This document shows positions 32,390 through 43,148 of a stretch of 64,000 nucleotides of DNA, one piece after another. The translations under genes and the position numbers were made by a program. The notes below the pieces were generated by a model, which was given only the letters and a program-made list of their open reading frames with translations, searched no databases and was not told where the DNA came from. How positions within the stretch are numbered: position 1 is the first letter of the stretch; each line of letters begins with the position of its first letter. Source of the stretch: Hypomyces perniciosus (lineage: Eukaryota > Ascomycota > Sordariomycetes > Hypocreales > Hypocreaceae); the NCBI GenBank assembly GCA_008477525.1, contig SPDT01000007.1:682001-746000 (forward strand). Reading direction: 5' to 3'.

Positions 32390-34045
32390 TTAGGGACATA
32401 TTGTCGTACCAAAGCTCTCGCAAGTGGTCGCAACACCCTCCATTCGATAGATGTCATGGAAGTGAGTGAAAGCGGGTCGATTATCGAGGTCTTCAGGCCA
32501 CGAGCCAGGGTGATCAAGACAGGCGGAGCTGAATTCATTGTTGAAAGAAAGTGAATCATGAAAATGAGCGGAAGTAGGTTGATTATCGAGGTCTTCAGGC
32601 CACAAGCCAGGGTGATCGAGACAAGCGGAGCTGAATTCATTGGGAGCGAATGCTTCGCTCGCAGCCTGTGCTAGAGTATAAAGGCCTGAAGAGGTCTCTT
32701 CATTTCCAAGGGCTGTGGAATTCTCGGAAACGGCTTCTCTCACATTCTCTATGGAGTGCTGTCGCGAATCTGGTGCTTGTGTTGGATGTTCTGGAGAAGG
32801 GCTGAATGCGATGCTACAGTCCCTGCTCGCAACAACACTAGCAACTGCGTCCGGCCACCTAGGCTGGTGGCGTTTCCTTCTTGGATTCTTATCGTCCTGT
32901 ACCTCGGTCCCGGCAGCATCGCGTTTCCGTTTATCTGGTTCACCGTTGTATGTAATATAGTGCTCCTTGGGCCAAATCAACTGCCGATATTCATCAAGAA
33001 TCGCTTGTGCCGCCAATTTTGCCTCATTCGAGTATTTAATCAACCATTCGCTCTCTTTCATCTCAGCAAGATGGTTTTTAAATTTGTGCCCCCAGTGGGT
33101 AGTATTCTTATCCCAACTTGCTATCACATTAGTTTAAATTAACATGCAGAGGATACTGATCTCTTACATCTGGTCTGGAATGTCATCGCAGAGTAGAGGG
33201 CCATAATCAATCTCTTTGCTGTCCGGCTGAAGCGTCTTGCAAAACTTTACTCGTTTTCGACCACCCATGATGATAGTAGTGTAATCTGCCTCACATCCAT
33301 AAGCTATCCCGGCCTCTTGCATAAAGGTCGTCACACTCGACGCAACAGTGCGGCTCACTGAAGCTGGTTGAGAATGTAGAAAACTCTGAAACACGAGGAC
33401 ACAAATGAACCTGTATTGGAGAATCTGTAGCTTAAGTTCAGACTTCTTGCTGACAGCATGCTGAAGTAGTTTCTGGAGGTTTTGACGGGCGTGTTCTTGT
33501 GGTCCCAGTTCAAGAAGTGTGTGTGCATCCTCCCAGAATGATGCGGGGTTTTCCCGCCACTCTTTGAGCTTTGCTTTAGTATCGTCTTGGGACGCAGCAT
33601 TTTTGTTGGCAACTTCAGGCAAGTCGATGTTGATAGCCCCTTCGCCGGTTGATTTAGGCGAATCGATGTCGATGGTTTCATCAGTAGGCTCAGGCGAATC
33701 GATGCCGACAGTTTCTTCAGTAGGTTCAGGCGAATTAATGTCGGCAGTTTCTTCAGTAGGTCCAGGCAACTCGTCTTCGACAGCTTCAGAATCGTTGACA
33801 TAGTTTCTGCCATAGTTGCTGCCATTGGAATCTCCAGTGACGTGGACGTCGTAAATTTTAGTAGTCTCGGACACAAATAGAGATGAGTGAGGAACGAGTA
33901 ACCGTTGAAAAAATTGGACGACATCTTTATTTTGCGTTAAAAGTGTGCTAAGGCGATCCTCAGGAGGATAACGCTGTAAGAAGCGGATGATACCGTCTAA
34001 CGTATCGTCGTGATGCTTCATGATTGGCATCATTGTGTAGTACAA
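32390..34045 (-). CDS. Repeat-containing acidic hypothetical protein
   Basis: Exon 34045-33168, intron 33167-33117 (51 nt, GTAAGA donor, GCAAG acceptor), exon 33116-32390; 534 residues. The join restores a continuous helix-rich stretch (DQIWDKNTTHWG). Residues ~92-140 hold four degenerate 12-residue acidic repeats of the type SPEPTEETVGID. The C-terminal exon has a basic NLS-like segment (DKRKRDAAG, PRRKRHQPR) and a tandem 34-residue duplication starting NEFSSACLDHPG. The middle (KLKEWRENPASFWEDAHTLL) is helical. I do not recognise a family; nuclear location is inferred from the basic segment. Several ATGs cluster at the start (MYYTMMPIM), so the exact start is uncertain. Confidence 0.6.
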
Positions 34046-34147
34046 CTGCCACGCAACATGGGTAGAAAGAAAAACTAAAGGTTAAGGGAAAAGTAACTTG
34101 GGAAAGTCGAGAAAGCTTGTGTTCTCAAAAAGTGGAGTCAAGGATAA

Positions 34148-34237
34148 ACAAGACCCACAGCACTATGCCCAAAGTAATTTCAAAATTGACGTACGTCAAT
34201 TTTGAAATTACTTTGGGCATAGTGCTGTGGGTCTTGT
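34148..34237. repeat. 90-bp perfect palindrome
   Basis: Two 45-nt arms, the left beginning ACAAGACCCACAGCACTATG and the right ending CATAGTGCTGTGGGTCTTGT, are exact reverse complements with no spacer; the centre is GACGTACGTC. It lies between the divergent start of the 32.4-34.0 kb gene and the membrane gene at 34.7 kb. Confidence 0.97.
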
Positions 34238-34697
34238 AACGCCACCAGGTGCCCAACAGGCCAATTTGAGATGAATTTTGATATTGGTGCTTCAAGTGAT
34301 TAAGAAATATCGTCTAGTAGTAGCTAAGTACCTATTTGAGTGGTAAGATTTCAGTGCCAGAAAGAAAACCAAACAAAAAAAAAGCCACTCACGTAGAGTA
34401 GATTACGAGTGGCTCTATCGATGGGTATGTTCTAGCAGAACGTGCTCGCACCCGTCAGACTCAATCATCTGATGATTTCCCAATCTGCCAGTGCCTAACA
34501 ACCTGGGCATTCTTGCGAGTTGGTGAAACTGGAGAAACTGAATGGAATTAAATGGCCATAAGTACAAATGGCATTGGCGACCCTACAGTAAATCATCCTG
34601 GTCGCCTTTTTCTTTGCCCAATTTAGGGGTTATTGGTTGCCTTATTTTCACACCGAAACTCACATCCTACTGGTTACAGACTCACCGCTACATTGCC

Positions 34698-35602
34698 ATG
34701 CATCACGAACTCGGTTGGGGTGAGATCCTCGAGGCAGGAATCACATTCCCTCACGTTACCGGTTGTACCATTGTATATGCCCTCTGGAAATTCAAACTCA
34801 AGTCACGGCGGCGTCAGGGCATTGCCCATGGAAATCGAGGAGTGATTCTTGGCTCTTTTATTTTCCTCCCTGCTGCACTCGTATTCGGGATACTTTTTTT
34901 GGCCGTCAAGATAGGGTCTCTTCCGAGTCTTTTGGAGTATCCCTTCTTTACCGTCTGGCGCAGTTTAACGCTGCTTTCTATCACCACCATTGAAGTAGGC
35001 TGTTAGATGTGCAATTAAAAGTCACCGGTGCTAATCCGGCACAGATTACGGAGCTCCTGTTCCCTCTCAGCGAGGCCTGTTTTGCCGAGAAGAAGCTTTA
35101 TCTTATCAGTGCTGCGGTAGCTGCACTCCTCATCCTTATTATACTAGTGTTCTGCCAAATTCAACAATCACATATTCAGCGATTATGGGCAGTGCCGGGA
35201 ATATGTCATCTAATTACATCCATACTGGTTCTCGCCATTAGGAATAGAATGCCATTGCCACAACAGCTTGCAGTGAGATCGAACCTGCTAGCTCGTGGAG
35301 TAGTCTACATTTTGGCATTCACAGTCTCATGTTTGCTTCTGATACTCTCCGAGCTTGGCAAGATTCAGCAGCAGTTTGGTGGTCAGTGTGGCCTATGTGT
35401 GGTTATCGTGGCGTCGACCGCAATACTTCGGGACTCCGGTGCGGACGATCCGATCCCAAGCTTTGTCAATTTTCAGGGGGAAGGCGCAGACGTTGAGGGA
35501 ACATCAATCTCAGTACTGCAAAGGTGTCACCTACGGCCGCCGGATTCGTCAAGCCACTTTTGTGATAGGCCCCATTTTCGGGAAGACAGTGTGGCGTGTT
35601 GA
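34698..35602 (+). CDS. Seven-helix membrane protein, paralogue 1 of a local family
   Basis: Exons 34698-34994 and 35045-35602, intron of 50 nt (GTAGGC...GCACAG); 284 residues. The start is set by alignment with the paralogues, which all begin M-x-x-E a few residues before the first helix; an upstream in-frame ATG at 34542 exists. About seven hydrophobic segments (roughly 12-30, 50-70, 84-104, 117-137, 150-165, 182-201, 212-226). Family signatures: IQRLWAVPG at 143-151 and KIQQQFGGQCGLC at 205-217. The cytoplasmic-looking tail is Cys/His-containing and not conserved. No known transporter or enzyme family recognised. Confidence 0.7.
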
Positions 35603-35768
35603 TTATCATGTCGAACTTTGACGAATCACACATCCTTGCATAGTCGCAATGTTTAAGTTAAGTCATATTTTAATAGCGGTCTAATAGAACCCCGATGTTG
35701 CTAAAATGTCCATTCGGACCACCCTGAACTTCATCTCCTAATTCTTTCTTCCAAATCTAGACTCTTGT

Positions 35769-36467
35769 ATGCTAGCCATGATGAGTCTCTTACATTCCTT
35801 AAACCCAAAAGGGGCCAAGAAATTGGACTTTCATTGTATTGACTTCAGAACTACCTTCCAGTATGCATGCCTCAAAGCAGGCACAGAAACTGGCTACATT
35901 ATCCACCGTAAAGATCTTGCCAAGATAGCGAAATTAAATTACTCAGGTCAGTGCTAACCTTGCCTTGTAAAAGCCTTAGTCTTATCATTTCAACAGGGCT
36001 TGCATTCACAGAAGACGAGTACAAAACTTACTTGAATGCATACTATAATAATAAAGGCTCTAGAAAATGGGACCCTTTATTCTATCGTACGTCTTGTTAC
36101 AAGATCGATATAACCGAGGATTGCCATTCCGAAATAGAGGCATTAATCATGTCCATCTGTGAATTGGAGATGGCATTATATAAGACTGCTGAGGAGATAA
36201 CATTCTATATTGTTCCGAGGGAATTTGGCCGGGGTAAGATTTCTTGTCGTCATGTACTACTCAATCTGACACTTGTTTAAAGAGGAAACCCCTTCAGCAG
36301 CTCTCTACGATCAGTTCATGTCTGTGTTTATAAAGCATCATGGTGACCCGAAGAAGATCCCTGTTATCGACATGTCATGTGAGTTGGGGCTTGAGCAAGG
36401 CATTGATGGCTGGCTCCTTGGGGGCCCTGAACAGTGGATTCATTGGTATGGAGATCTCAATTGGTAG
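35769..36467 (+). CDS. Hypothetical protein, three exons
   Basis: Exons 35769-35946, 35997-36233 and 36283-36467; introns 50 and 49 nt (GTCAGT and GTAAGA donors, ACAG and AAAG acceptors); 199 residues. Both joins keep the frame (NYSGLAFTEDEY and FGREETPSAALYDQF). The protein is soluble, with many aromatic residues: CIDFRTTFQYACLKAG, ITFYIVPREFGR and GWLLGGPEQWIHWYGDLNW. No signal peptide, membrane segment or recognised motif. It sits between two membrane paralogues in the same orientation and upstream of a long inverted repeat, so a link with the membrane family is possible but unproven. Confidence 0.6.
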
Positions 36468-36608
36468 CTCTTGTTTCCGTAATTTCGATCGCATATCCAA
36501 GGGTATGCACATGGCCAATATTTGCCGAAGACCAGATTTTGGTGGACTTGAGTGCCGAGAAAGATAAAATTAAATGCATTGATCCCCCCTTTCCTACCAA
36601 ACACTGTA

Positions 36609-36780
36609 CAGCGCTGCCGTCAAATAAATACGTACCGGAGTGACATGTGTAAGATATTAAATCAATTAAATCCAGATGTACTACAACACTTATATTTGTA
36701 AGCTCCGGTACATCTGGATTTAATTCATTTAATATCTTACACATGTCACTTCAGTACATATTTATTTGACGGCAGCGCTG
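36609..36780. repeat. Long inverted repeat, 73-bp arms
   Basis: Arms 36609-36681 and 36708-36780 are reverse complements with four mismatches, separated by a 26-nt loop; both ends read CAGCGCTG. It follows the hypothetical gene by about 140 bp. It could be a fold-back element or a transcribed hairpin. Confidence 0.93.
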
Positions 36781-37131
36781 AGGGTCCTTGTCAAGGCTGT
36801 GTTGTGTCGGAGGTTCACTCTCCCTCTCATCCATGATCAAGTGACAGATTAAGGGATAAATGAGAGAGAAATAGTATAGCTGTTCTAAATTCACGTGAAT
36901 TATCCAGATGTCCTATTCGTATGAGTCACGACAGAAGCTAATGTTCGGCCGGCGGCGATACTTAGCTGTATTTCGATACTTCGTAGATGATGACGGTTCA
37001 ACTTATATAAATTATTTGCTTTTAGTGTTCTAAGCACTATATATACTATTGATGGCCCGGCTGCGAGGCGTTTTGGTTGCGTTGCACGTCTACACCGAAG
37101 CTCCTACCTTACTGGCTTACCGCTCTTTAAC

Positions 37132-38050
37132 ATGGACCATGAAATTACATCTGGCGGGGTCATTGAGGCAGGGATTCTATTTCCTGTCACCATCGCCTTT
37201 CTCACTTTCTATGTTTATTGGAAGACTAGGCTGAGAGAGCAACGCCACGTAGCTCGTGAAGACCGTGTGCTTATGCTGAGCTGCTGTCTCTTCACTCTCT
37301 CTGGACTTGCTTTTGCTGTTGCCTTATTGGCCATTAGAATAAAGCTCACCGCTCATAATTTTGCCTATCCCTGCTTCGCTGCATGGAAGGGGTCTACTCT
37401 GCTATCTCTCAATATTGTTGAGGTATATTCTTAGGTCCCAGCTGGTATTGGTCTTTCCTAACATATTATAGATTATCGAGATTATTTTCCCGGTTATCAA
37501 AAGCTGTTTCCCAGGAAAACAGGGATATATCATTGGAGTGTTACTAGCTTTACATGCTACCTTTATTGGAGTGGGAATCCGGCAGCTGCACCAATCGGGA
37601 ATTGAGGGCATGTGGGCTGTCCCTGGAATATCCCACTTCGGCGCCTCCGTCCTGACTTTGATGGGAGCAGCCTGGGCCAAGAAACAGCCGATAGATTTTC
37701 GACTACCCTGCACACGATTGCTTATAGTTGGAATAGCCTTCTTCACAGCATTCACAGCTTCATCTTTGCTTTTGGTGGGCACTGAACTCGGTATAATCCA
37801 GCAGCAATTTGGTGGTCAATGTTGCCTTTGCATGGCAGTCTTAGCATTGATAGTCCTGCCCTTCGACGAGCTAAGCGAATGTGGGACACTTCTTCGCAAA
37901 TATATATACACAATTCCAGAACATATTCTGGTGCTACGCAGGCCGGGAACTCAACAGTCAGCAATAGTTCCTTTAGTCCTTGGGAATGGTGGTAATGTTG
38001 GGGGACAAAGACATGGAAACCGTTTCGACATTTCAGAGCGGGATGTTTGA
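37132..38050 (+). CDS. Seven-helix membrane protein, paralogue 2 of a local family
   Basis: Exons 37132-37422 and 37472-38050, intron of 49 nt (GTATAT...TTATAG) in the same position and phase as in the paralogues, directly after the Glu of NIVE; 289 residues. The hydrophobic segments are near 11-29, 47-70, 83-104, 116-134, 148-165, 180-200 and 214-227. Signatures: IEGMWAVPG at 141-149 and IIQQQFGGQCCLC at 205-217. Upstream DNA also resembles paralogue 1, so a DNA-level duplication is likely. The tail after residue 230 diverges. Function unknown. Confidence 0.72.
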
Positions 38051-38944
38051 AGTCTGACTACATTTTAAACTTACACTTTGGTCCAATGGCTGTATACCCT
38101 ACTGCTGGATAGCGCCCACCCCGCTGCCACACAAATGATTGTCAGGGGAGTAAAGGTATACGATAAAGCAGAAGAAATTGCGGTGTAAATATCGAGTCAA
38201 TAACAACACTTGCCGTAGTGCTAGTCTTGTATAGTTTCACGGGTAGAAGAACAAGGGGCAACCAATTCAAAGCAATAGCCAGTGGAGGTTAACAGAGTTG
38301 GAGTCGAGATACCCGTTATGACACTTTGTCATGTGATGTCCTAGATGATGGACACAACAGAGCGATCTCTTCTAGAAGCTGGTATTCTCTGACTGGAGTC
38401 AACAATACTATGAGTCAGGAGTTTTCATTGCATTTTCATAGCCATCTTAAAAAGATTTCCTCTAGAAAAATGAAAGAGAGATGAATCGGGACTCAAGACC
38501 AGAGGAGTCACATTCAGAGAAACACGAGGAGTCGCAACATAACAACTATCATACTGATTTCCATAGCCCGCAGCTTCAGACATACATATGTATACTCTTT
38601 CGTTAATATACTCTATTTGCAGGTAGGGGACTAGATGTCAGCTTGGTTGTTTTCTGGCCCTTTCGAATTCAAGCCATGTCTTATGCCTCGCGCCCGGCCG
38701 GGATCTGAACCCGGCATGCTCCGAAAAGCCACCGGATTTCACATGACTGTCGGAGAACAACAATTTCTGTTGAAGCGGAGAGAGCTGCTCGGATAAACTA
38801 ATTGCAGTCAGTCCCATTCATAGGACGATCCACACTCCTAGCCTTGCGAGTGGTCTATATGTAGAAGATATATCTATAAACAAAATGTAACACTTCTCCC
38901 TTGACTCAGAACCTCCGGACTAGGATAGCATCTATTCTATCACA
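38051..38944. other. No gene recognised
   Basis: Intergenic. A tRNA-like T-arm (CCGGGTTCAGATCCCGG on the minus strand, near 38700) is present, without a matching acceptor stem. Confidence 0.35.
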
Positions 38945-39065
38945 TCAAATGAATCCAGGAAGGGTTGCTCAAATGCAACGGGCCGTTAAAATTCTCCTCG
39001 GACAAATGAAGGGCTTTGGTTGAGCAGTGCAATAAACTGTGTTTGGCAGATGTGTTGCTTGTACT
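38945..39065 (+). pseudogene. Fragment related to the 43-46 kb gene
   Basis: The stretch around 39006-39055 (AAGGGCTTTGGTTGAGCAGT, then GTTTGGCAGATGTG) closely matches 45983-46029 of the large zinc-finger gene, and the preceding 40 bp match more weakly. It is a small, decayed paralogous scrap in the same orientation. Confidence 0.5.
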
Positions 39066-39593
39066 CCGTAGGTACATAGTAATGGTTGCATGCTGTGTGG
39101 GGAATAGCGGACGTCTGGGTAATGCTGCAGGGAGCATCGTAAATCTTTTTGTGACTTATTAACTGCCCCTTTTGCTCCCTCGGCGAGAGTTCACAATCCG
39201 ACAGCATGGGTAGTGACTTGATGTGGTTCTTGGAAGTGGGGACACCGAGCTAGCTAACCAGCCAACCTTGCCAGAACTTATACTTAAAGCCAGAGCCAAC
39301 CTGACTTGCTTCATGTATGCCCTCTTGGGTTGTGGTATTAAGCATCAGGTTTCCGGCTCCTGTGATTGAAATACTGTCTCATCTACTAGGCGAAAAGCAC
39401 AACATAAATGGAATCATCTGGCGTCATCAGGGTATGTTATTTTCTCACTTGAGCAAATGCAAAAATCCAAGCTCAACCTTTACAGGATTTCGCGTGTCGG
39501 CGTCTCCCCCCTCGGGTATCCAGTCAGCCAACCTTGTTTTTATCATGGTTCAAGGCTGTGGTTTTGCCATTGCATCCTATATTTACACCAATC

Positions 39594-40718
39594 ATGGTGG
39601 ATAAAATGGCTGTCGATCCTTCATCGCTCGAACAGCGCCTAGTTCTTCACCTCATGCTCAGATTAGGCGCTGTTGCTCACGATGCTCGGCACGCTTTGTG
39701 TCAAAGTGAGATAGAGGGAGATGAGAGGTGGACCAACGATCTTATTTGTGACCTGGAGATGCTTTTCCCAGAATCCATTATGGATATTCGGGCTCTCCTA
39801 CTTGGGTTTCTGCTGGTTATGCACTCATGTCTGCCAGAAGATGAACGGCGAAATTGGTACATGGCCTCTATCTGTCATCAACTACCTAAAATGATGTGGG
39901 TTTGTTATATGAACTTATGAATTTGCACTCTCAACCATAACTGACTAATAAGGCTATAGCCAAGACAACATCGTAGACTTAACAAACCATGACAATCTTC
40001 TGACGGCTTGGACATTTGTCTTCTTGGCATTGTAAGTATCATAATATCTGGGAAGGTTGATATTCCTTTACTAACCGTCTTAGTGAGTTCCAACCTTTTA
40101 GGCTATTCCATGACCTTCTGCCGATTCTAGATCATTTATCATTGCATATACCAGAGAAAAGTGTTTATGAGCAATTTGGCCTATGGATTCTTCAGAGGGC
40201 ACAACTTGGATGCGGTATCGCCAGAATTTACAACAACTTGCCCCATTCACTTTCTGGATTAACCGATTGCCTGAATAATTTGAACTATGATAACTCCTTC
40301 GGACCCATCAGGGCTCAGTTATATACTATCAAGGTACTCGCTTATCGCGTCTTCTGCGAAAAAACCACTAGCGGCCACGAGCAATTGTCGGCGCAAAGGC
40401 TGGAAATTAGCAATTTGAAGATGTTGATAAAGGTTATTCATGAATTACCAGAAGCTCAGAGGTTGTTCTATGTGGATCAGTAAGTTTCCACGCTATTCCA
40501 ACGCAATATATACTTATAGGTTTCCATGCAGGGAATTCCATTGTGTCGTCCGTATGACTGAAGCATATAAAGCAAGACTTACCGATTTCAATGATTGGAA
40601 ACAATCCTCAGCCAGCACTCTTGAGTACCTAGAGAAGAATCCGCAGCATGCGACTAAACTGCGAATTCTAGATTCTTATCATCGGCGGTTGAGGGATCTT
40701 GAAAAGACCACTGTATGA
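39594..40718 (+). CDS. Hypothetical helical protein, four exons
   Basis: Exons 39594-39895, 39960-40031, 40084-40479 and 40532-40718; introns 64, 52 and 52 nt with GTGGGT, GTAAGT and GTAAGT donors; 318 residues. All joins are in phase. The protein is helix-rich (LEQRLVLHLMLRLGAVAHDA, DIRALLLGFLLVMHSCLPED, NLLTAWTFVFLALFEFQPF) and ends in a charged helical segment (LEYLEKNPQHATKLR). The pattern recalls the helical middle part of fungal transcription regulators, but no zinc cluster is present and I do not recognise the family. A separate frame upstream (39317-39604) could be an additional exon. Confidence 0.6.
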
Positions 40719-41395
40719 TCTGCGTCACGAGCTGCGGAACAAAAGTGGCTGTAAATCCAGCAACGGCTCTTCGGAGGAAAGTTGGCAAGACGTGCGGCGG
40801 CACGGCTAGTAGGACCACAAGGGTGTAAAATGAAGAACAAAGACGCGACGGCACTATTTTATCATAATTTCAGCAATATATGTGAACACACTACGGGCTG
40901 ACAGCACTCGTGTGGTCGTCACGATGCAGTTGGGGTCTGGGGTGAAAGAGCAAGAAGGTCGGTTCTTTTCCAACTACAGTCTACCGCCCTACTATATAGT
41001 GGCTGTCGTATACACTACCCATCTTATTCAGTAAAAGAAAGAGCGATAGGACGGGCAGTCCCGGCAAAGCATCCTATATGCACTACTAGCAGTCCGGTAT
41101 TCAATACCTGGCAGCATCCTTTTTGTATAAACCTAATAATCAAGGCGCTAAAGTTCAGCTTGGTGAGTATCTATCTGAGCCAAGACGAAATCGATATCCC
41201 AGAAAAAGCCAGTCTTTATTGATATGAATAAAGCAACAAATTTATTAATGACAGTACAGAAGTTTACCAGAAGAGTTCTGCTGGAATGTCGACCGCGAAT
41301 TGTAAGCTATATCACACCCGTAGCACAGTTGGCTCAGCCTTGCAATACACCTCCCACCACAGTTGGCATTGACAGCTGTATTCAGCAGTGTCGGT
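40719..41395. other. No gene recognised
   Basis: Intergenic sequence before the solo LTR; only a short plus frame that runs into the LTR. Confidence 0.4.
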
Positions 41396-41635
41396 ATTTT
41401 TGTCGGAAAACTTAGTTACGTAGTCAGCTTGTTCACATCACGAAGATAGGGCGCCAGAATTCCACTCAATTGCCCCCCATCCTCCTCTCGCTGCTTCCTT
41501 GGATTCTCCTCCCGCCATTTTATCATAGAAGCAGAACGCCGCGCGTTCTGTTTCACCTCACGTCAGATCACAGGTTCCCTTGCATACACATTTTTGCTTA
41601 TTCCAACAACTAGACCGACGTTATCCGACAATTTT
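41396..41635 (-). repeat. Solo LTR (copia-type family), copy 4, TSD ATTTT
   Basis: The 230-bp LTR at 41401-41630 (TGTCGGAAAACTTAG...GTTATCCGACA) is flanked by ATTTT on both sides. It is the reverse complement of the copy at 8509-8738 and nearly identical to it, suggesting recent activity of the family. Confidence 0.95.
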
Positions 41636-41781
41636 TAAGGGCGTTCCTCCAATGCATAGTCCATGTTGCAAAAGATGGGCAAAGCGAAAGGGCTCAAAGG
41701 CCTTTCATGGCTAGACCTAGTAAAGCTTTCGAAACCTATTTCAAAGTAGTTAGTTTCGCTCATATTTCCCATGGCTCCAAA

Positions 41782-41940
41782 TTATTGAAGTTCAAAGGTC
41801 AAACAACCATTTTCTTGATTAATTTGATCTGATTCTGGAGGGATGCGGTCTTGGCGGCCCTCATCAATGCAATATTGACAGAATGATGAACCATCCGAAG
41901 CGGGATTGGTACAGAACATGCAGCAGATACACTGAGACAT
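41782..41940 (-). CDS. Cysteine-rich microprotein, zinc-ribbon-like
   Basis: A 52-residue frame starts at 41940: MSQCICCMFCTNPASDG, then SSFCQYCIDEGRQDR. Two CxxC pairs (CCMFC and FCQYC) spaced by about 11 residues resemble a small zinc ribbon. The frame could start 30 codons earlier at 42030, but that extension is hydrophobic and low-complexity. No family is recognised; the two metal-binding-like pairs are the only support. Confidence 0.4.
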   Translation of the reverse strand: MSQCICCMFCTNPASDGSSFCQYCIDEGRQDRIPPESDQINQENGCLTFELQ

Positions 41941-43148
41941 GGCTGTGAGATCGAGAGAAATGAAGATAAAGATGTGATTGTATATGGGGAAAAAGAAGAG
42001 GGAGGAGGAACAAGAGGAGGACATAAGCAATTATATTTATTTGTTAGGTGCTACACTTATGTGCGCAGCCTTCAGTCTTCACTCGTCGCGTCTCACTGAA
42101 CATTGAGCCTTGTAAGTAAAGCCAAACACTGGAAAGCTTGCAGGAATATTACGACATTATGGGTCAGGACTCGAGGATCCATGAAATGTCGCCGCTGGTA
42201 AGTGGGAGCGAAAGGTATTGCGCTGCTTGGCTGACTGCCTCATTCAAGCTAATGAGACAGCTAGAGCAATACCGACAGGGATTTGGGCGTGCCCTTCGGC
42301 CAATAACAGCACATTGACAGGCAGAGATTAGGATTTCCCTGGTTCTCCTTAATATTTTGCCTCCCCTTTTCGCTCTGTTGTGCAGTCTGTGGCCTTCTTT
42401 GTGCTGAAACTGGTTGTGGCCCAAAGTGGAAATTCTTCGGTTGCCTTCATAAGGCGAGATTTTAAATCTTACGTGAGTTGAATCAGCGTGGTTGTGCGCC
42501 TGGAGGGGTGCAGATGCGCTTCCGGTTATTGACCCGCCTAGGTAATTGCAGGCCCAATTCGACGCTAGACAAATTCAGATTTTGAGCCTAATATACATAC
42601 TTGCCCAGAGTGGCTTATGCAGGTTAATGTCCCTAACCCACCCCTGAGAGTTAGTGCGCCAAGCTACCTGATACATCGCTGACATTGCGAGCTAGTGATG
42701 GATGGAGATACCTCAAAATGCTAACATTAGCGCCGAGTTATCTACTCCGTAACCCTGACAGCGAAGGTCTTTCCTCGACCAGCCGACAGGCTAATCAGGG
42801 GTGTTGCTCTGCCGCTTATGGATCCCTGTTAAGCATCCTTTGCGAACTATGGGGCGCGGCCAGTCTTCGATCGATAAAGCAGCATCCTCACCCAGCACCC
42901 AGCTTCGACAGCTTTAGCCTTTAAGTCAGGGAGCATATTTCAATAATTTCCATTTGTGCGAGTTGATTAATGATAGCACAGAGAAGGGAGTCCCTGGAAA
43001 TGGTAAGATCATCTCTCATCGTACGCTTTGTTTTCTTGTGTTGTGGGGCACATATGTTTTCTGTCTAAGCCATTCAGCCTCTCTCAATATCATTCTGATT
43101 AGCCTGGGAGTAGAGATGCTAGTCCCCGAGATGAGGTTCTAACCATGA
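41941..43148. other. No gene recognised
   Basis: Intergenic; frames at 42164-42424 (minus) and 42685-42924 (plus) have no support. Confidence 0.4.

Noticed and set aside
38690..38770. tRNA-like sequence on the minus strand (T-arm CCGGG-TTCAGAT-CCCGG)
   Set aside because: The T-arm and a possible long variable arm are present, but no 5' acceptor strand pairs with CCGGGCG, the conserved A after TTCA is G, and the anticodon loop has a wrong position 33.
34698..40718. Terpenoid or other secondary-metabolite gene cluster
   Set aside because: Membrane proteins alternate with unknown genes, but no synthase, P450, oxidoreductase or transporter typical of such clusters is present.
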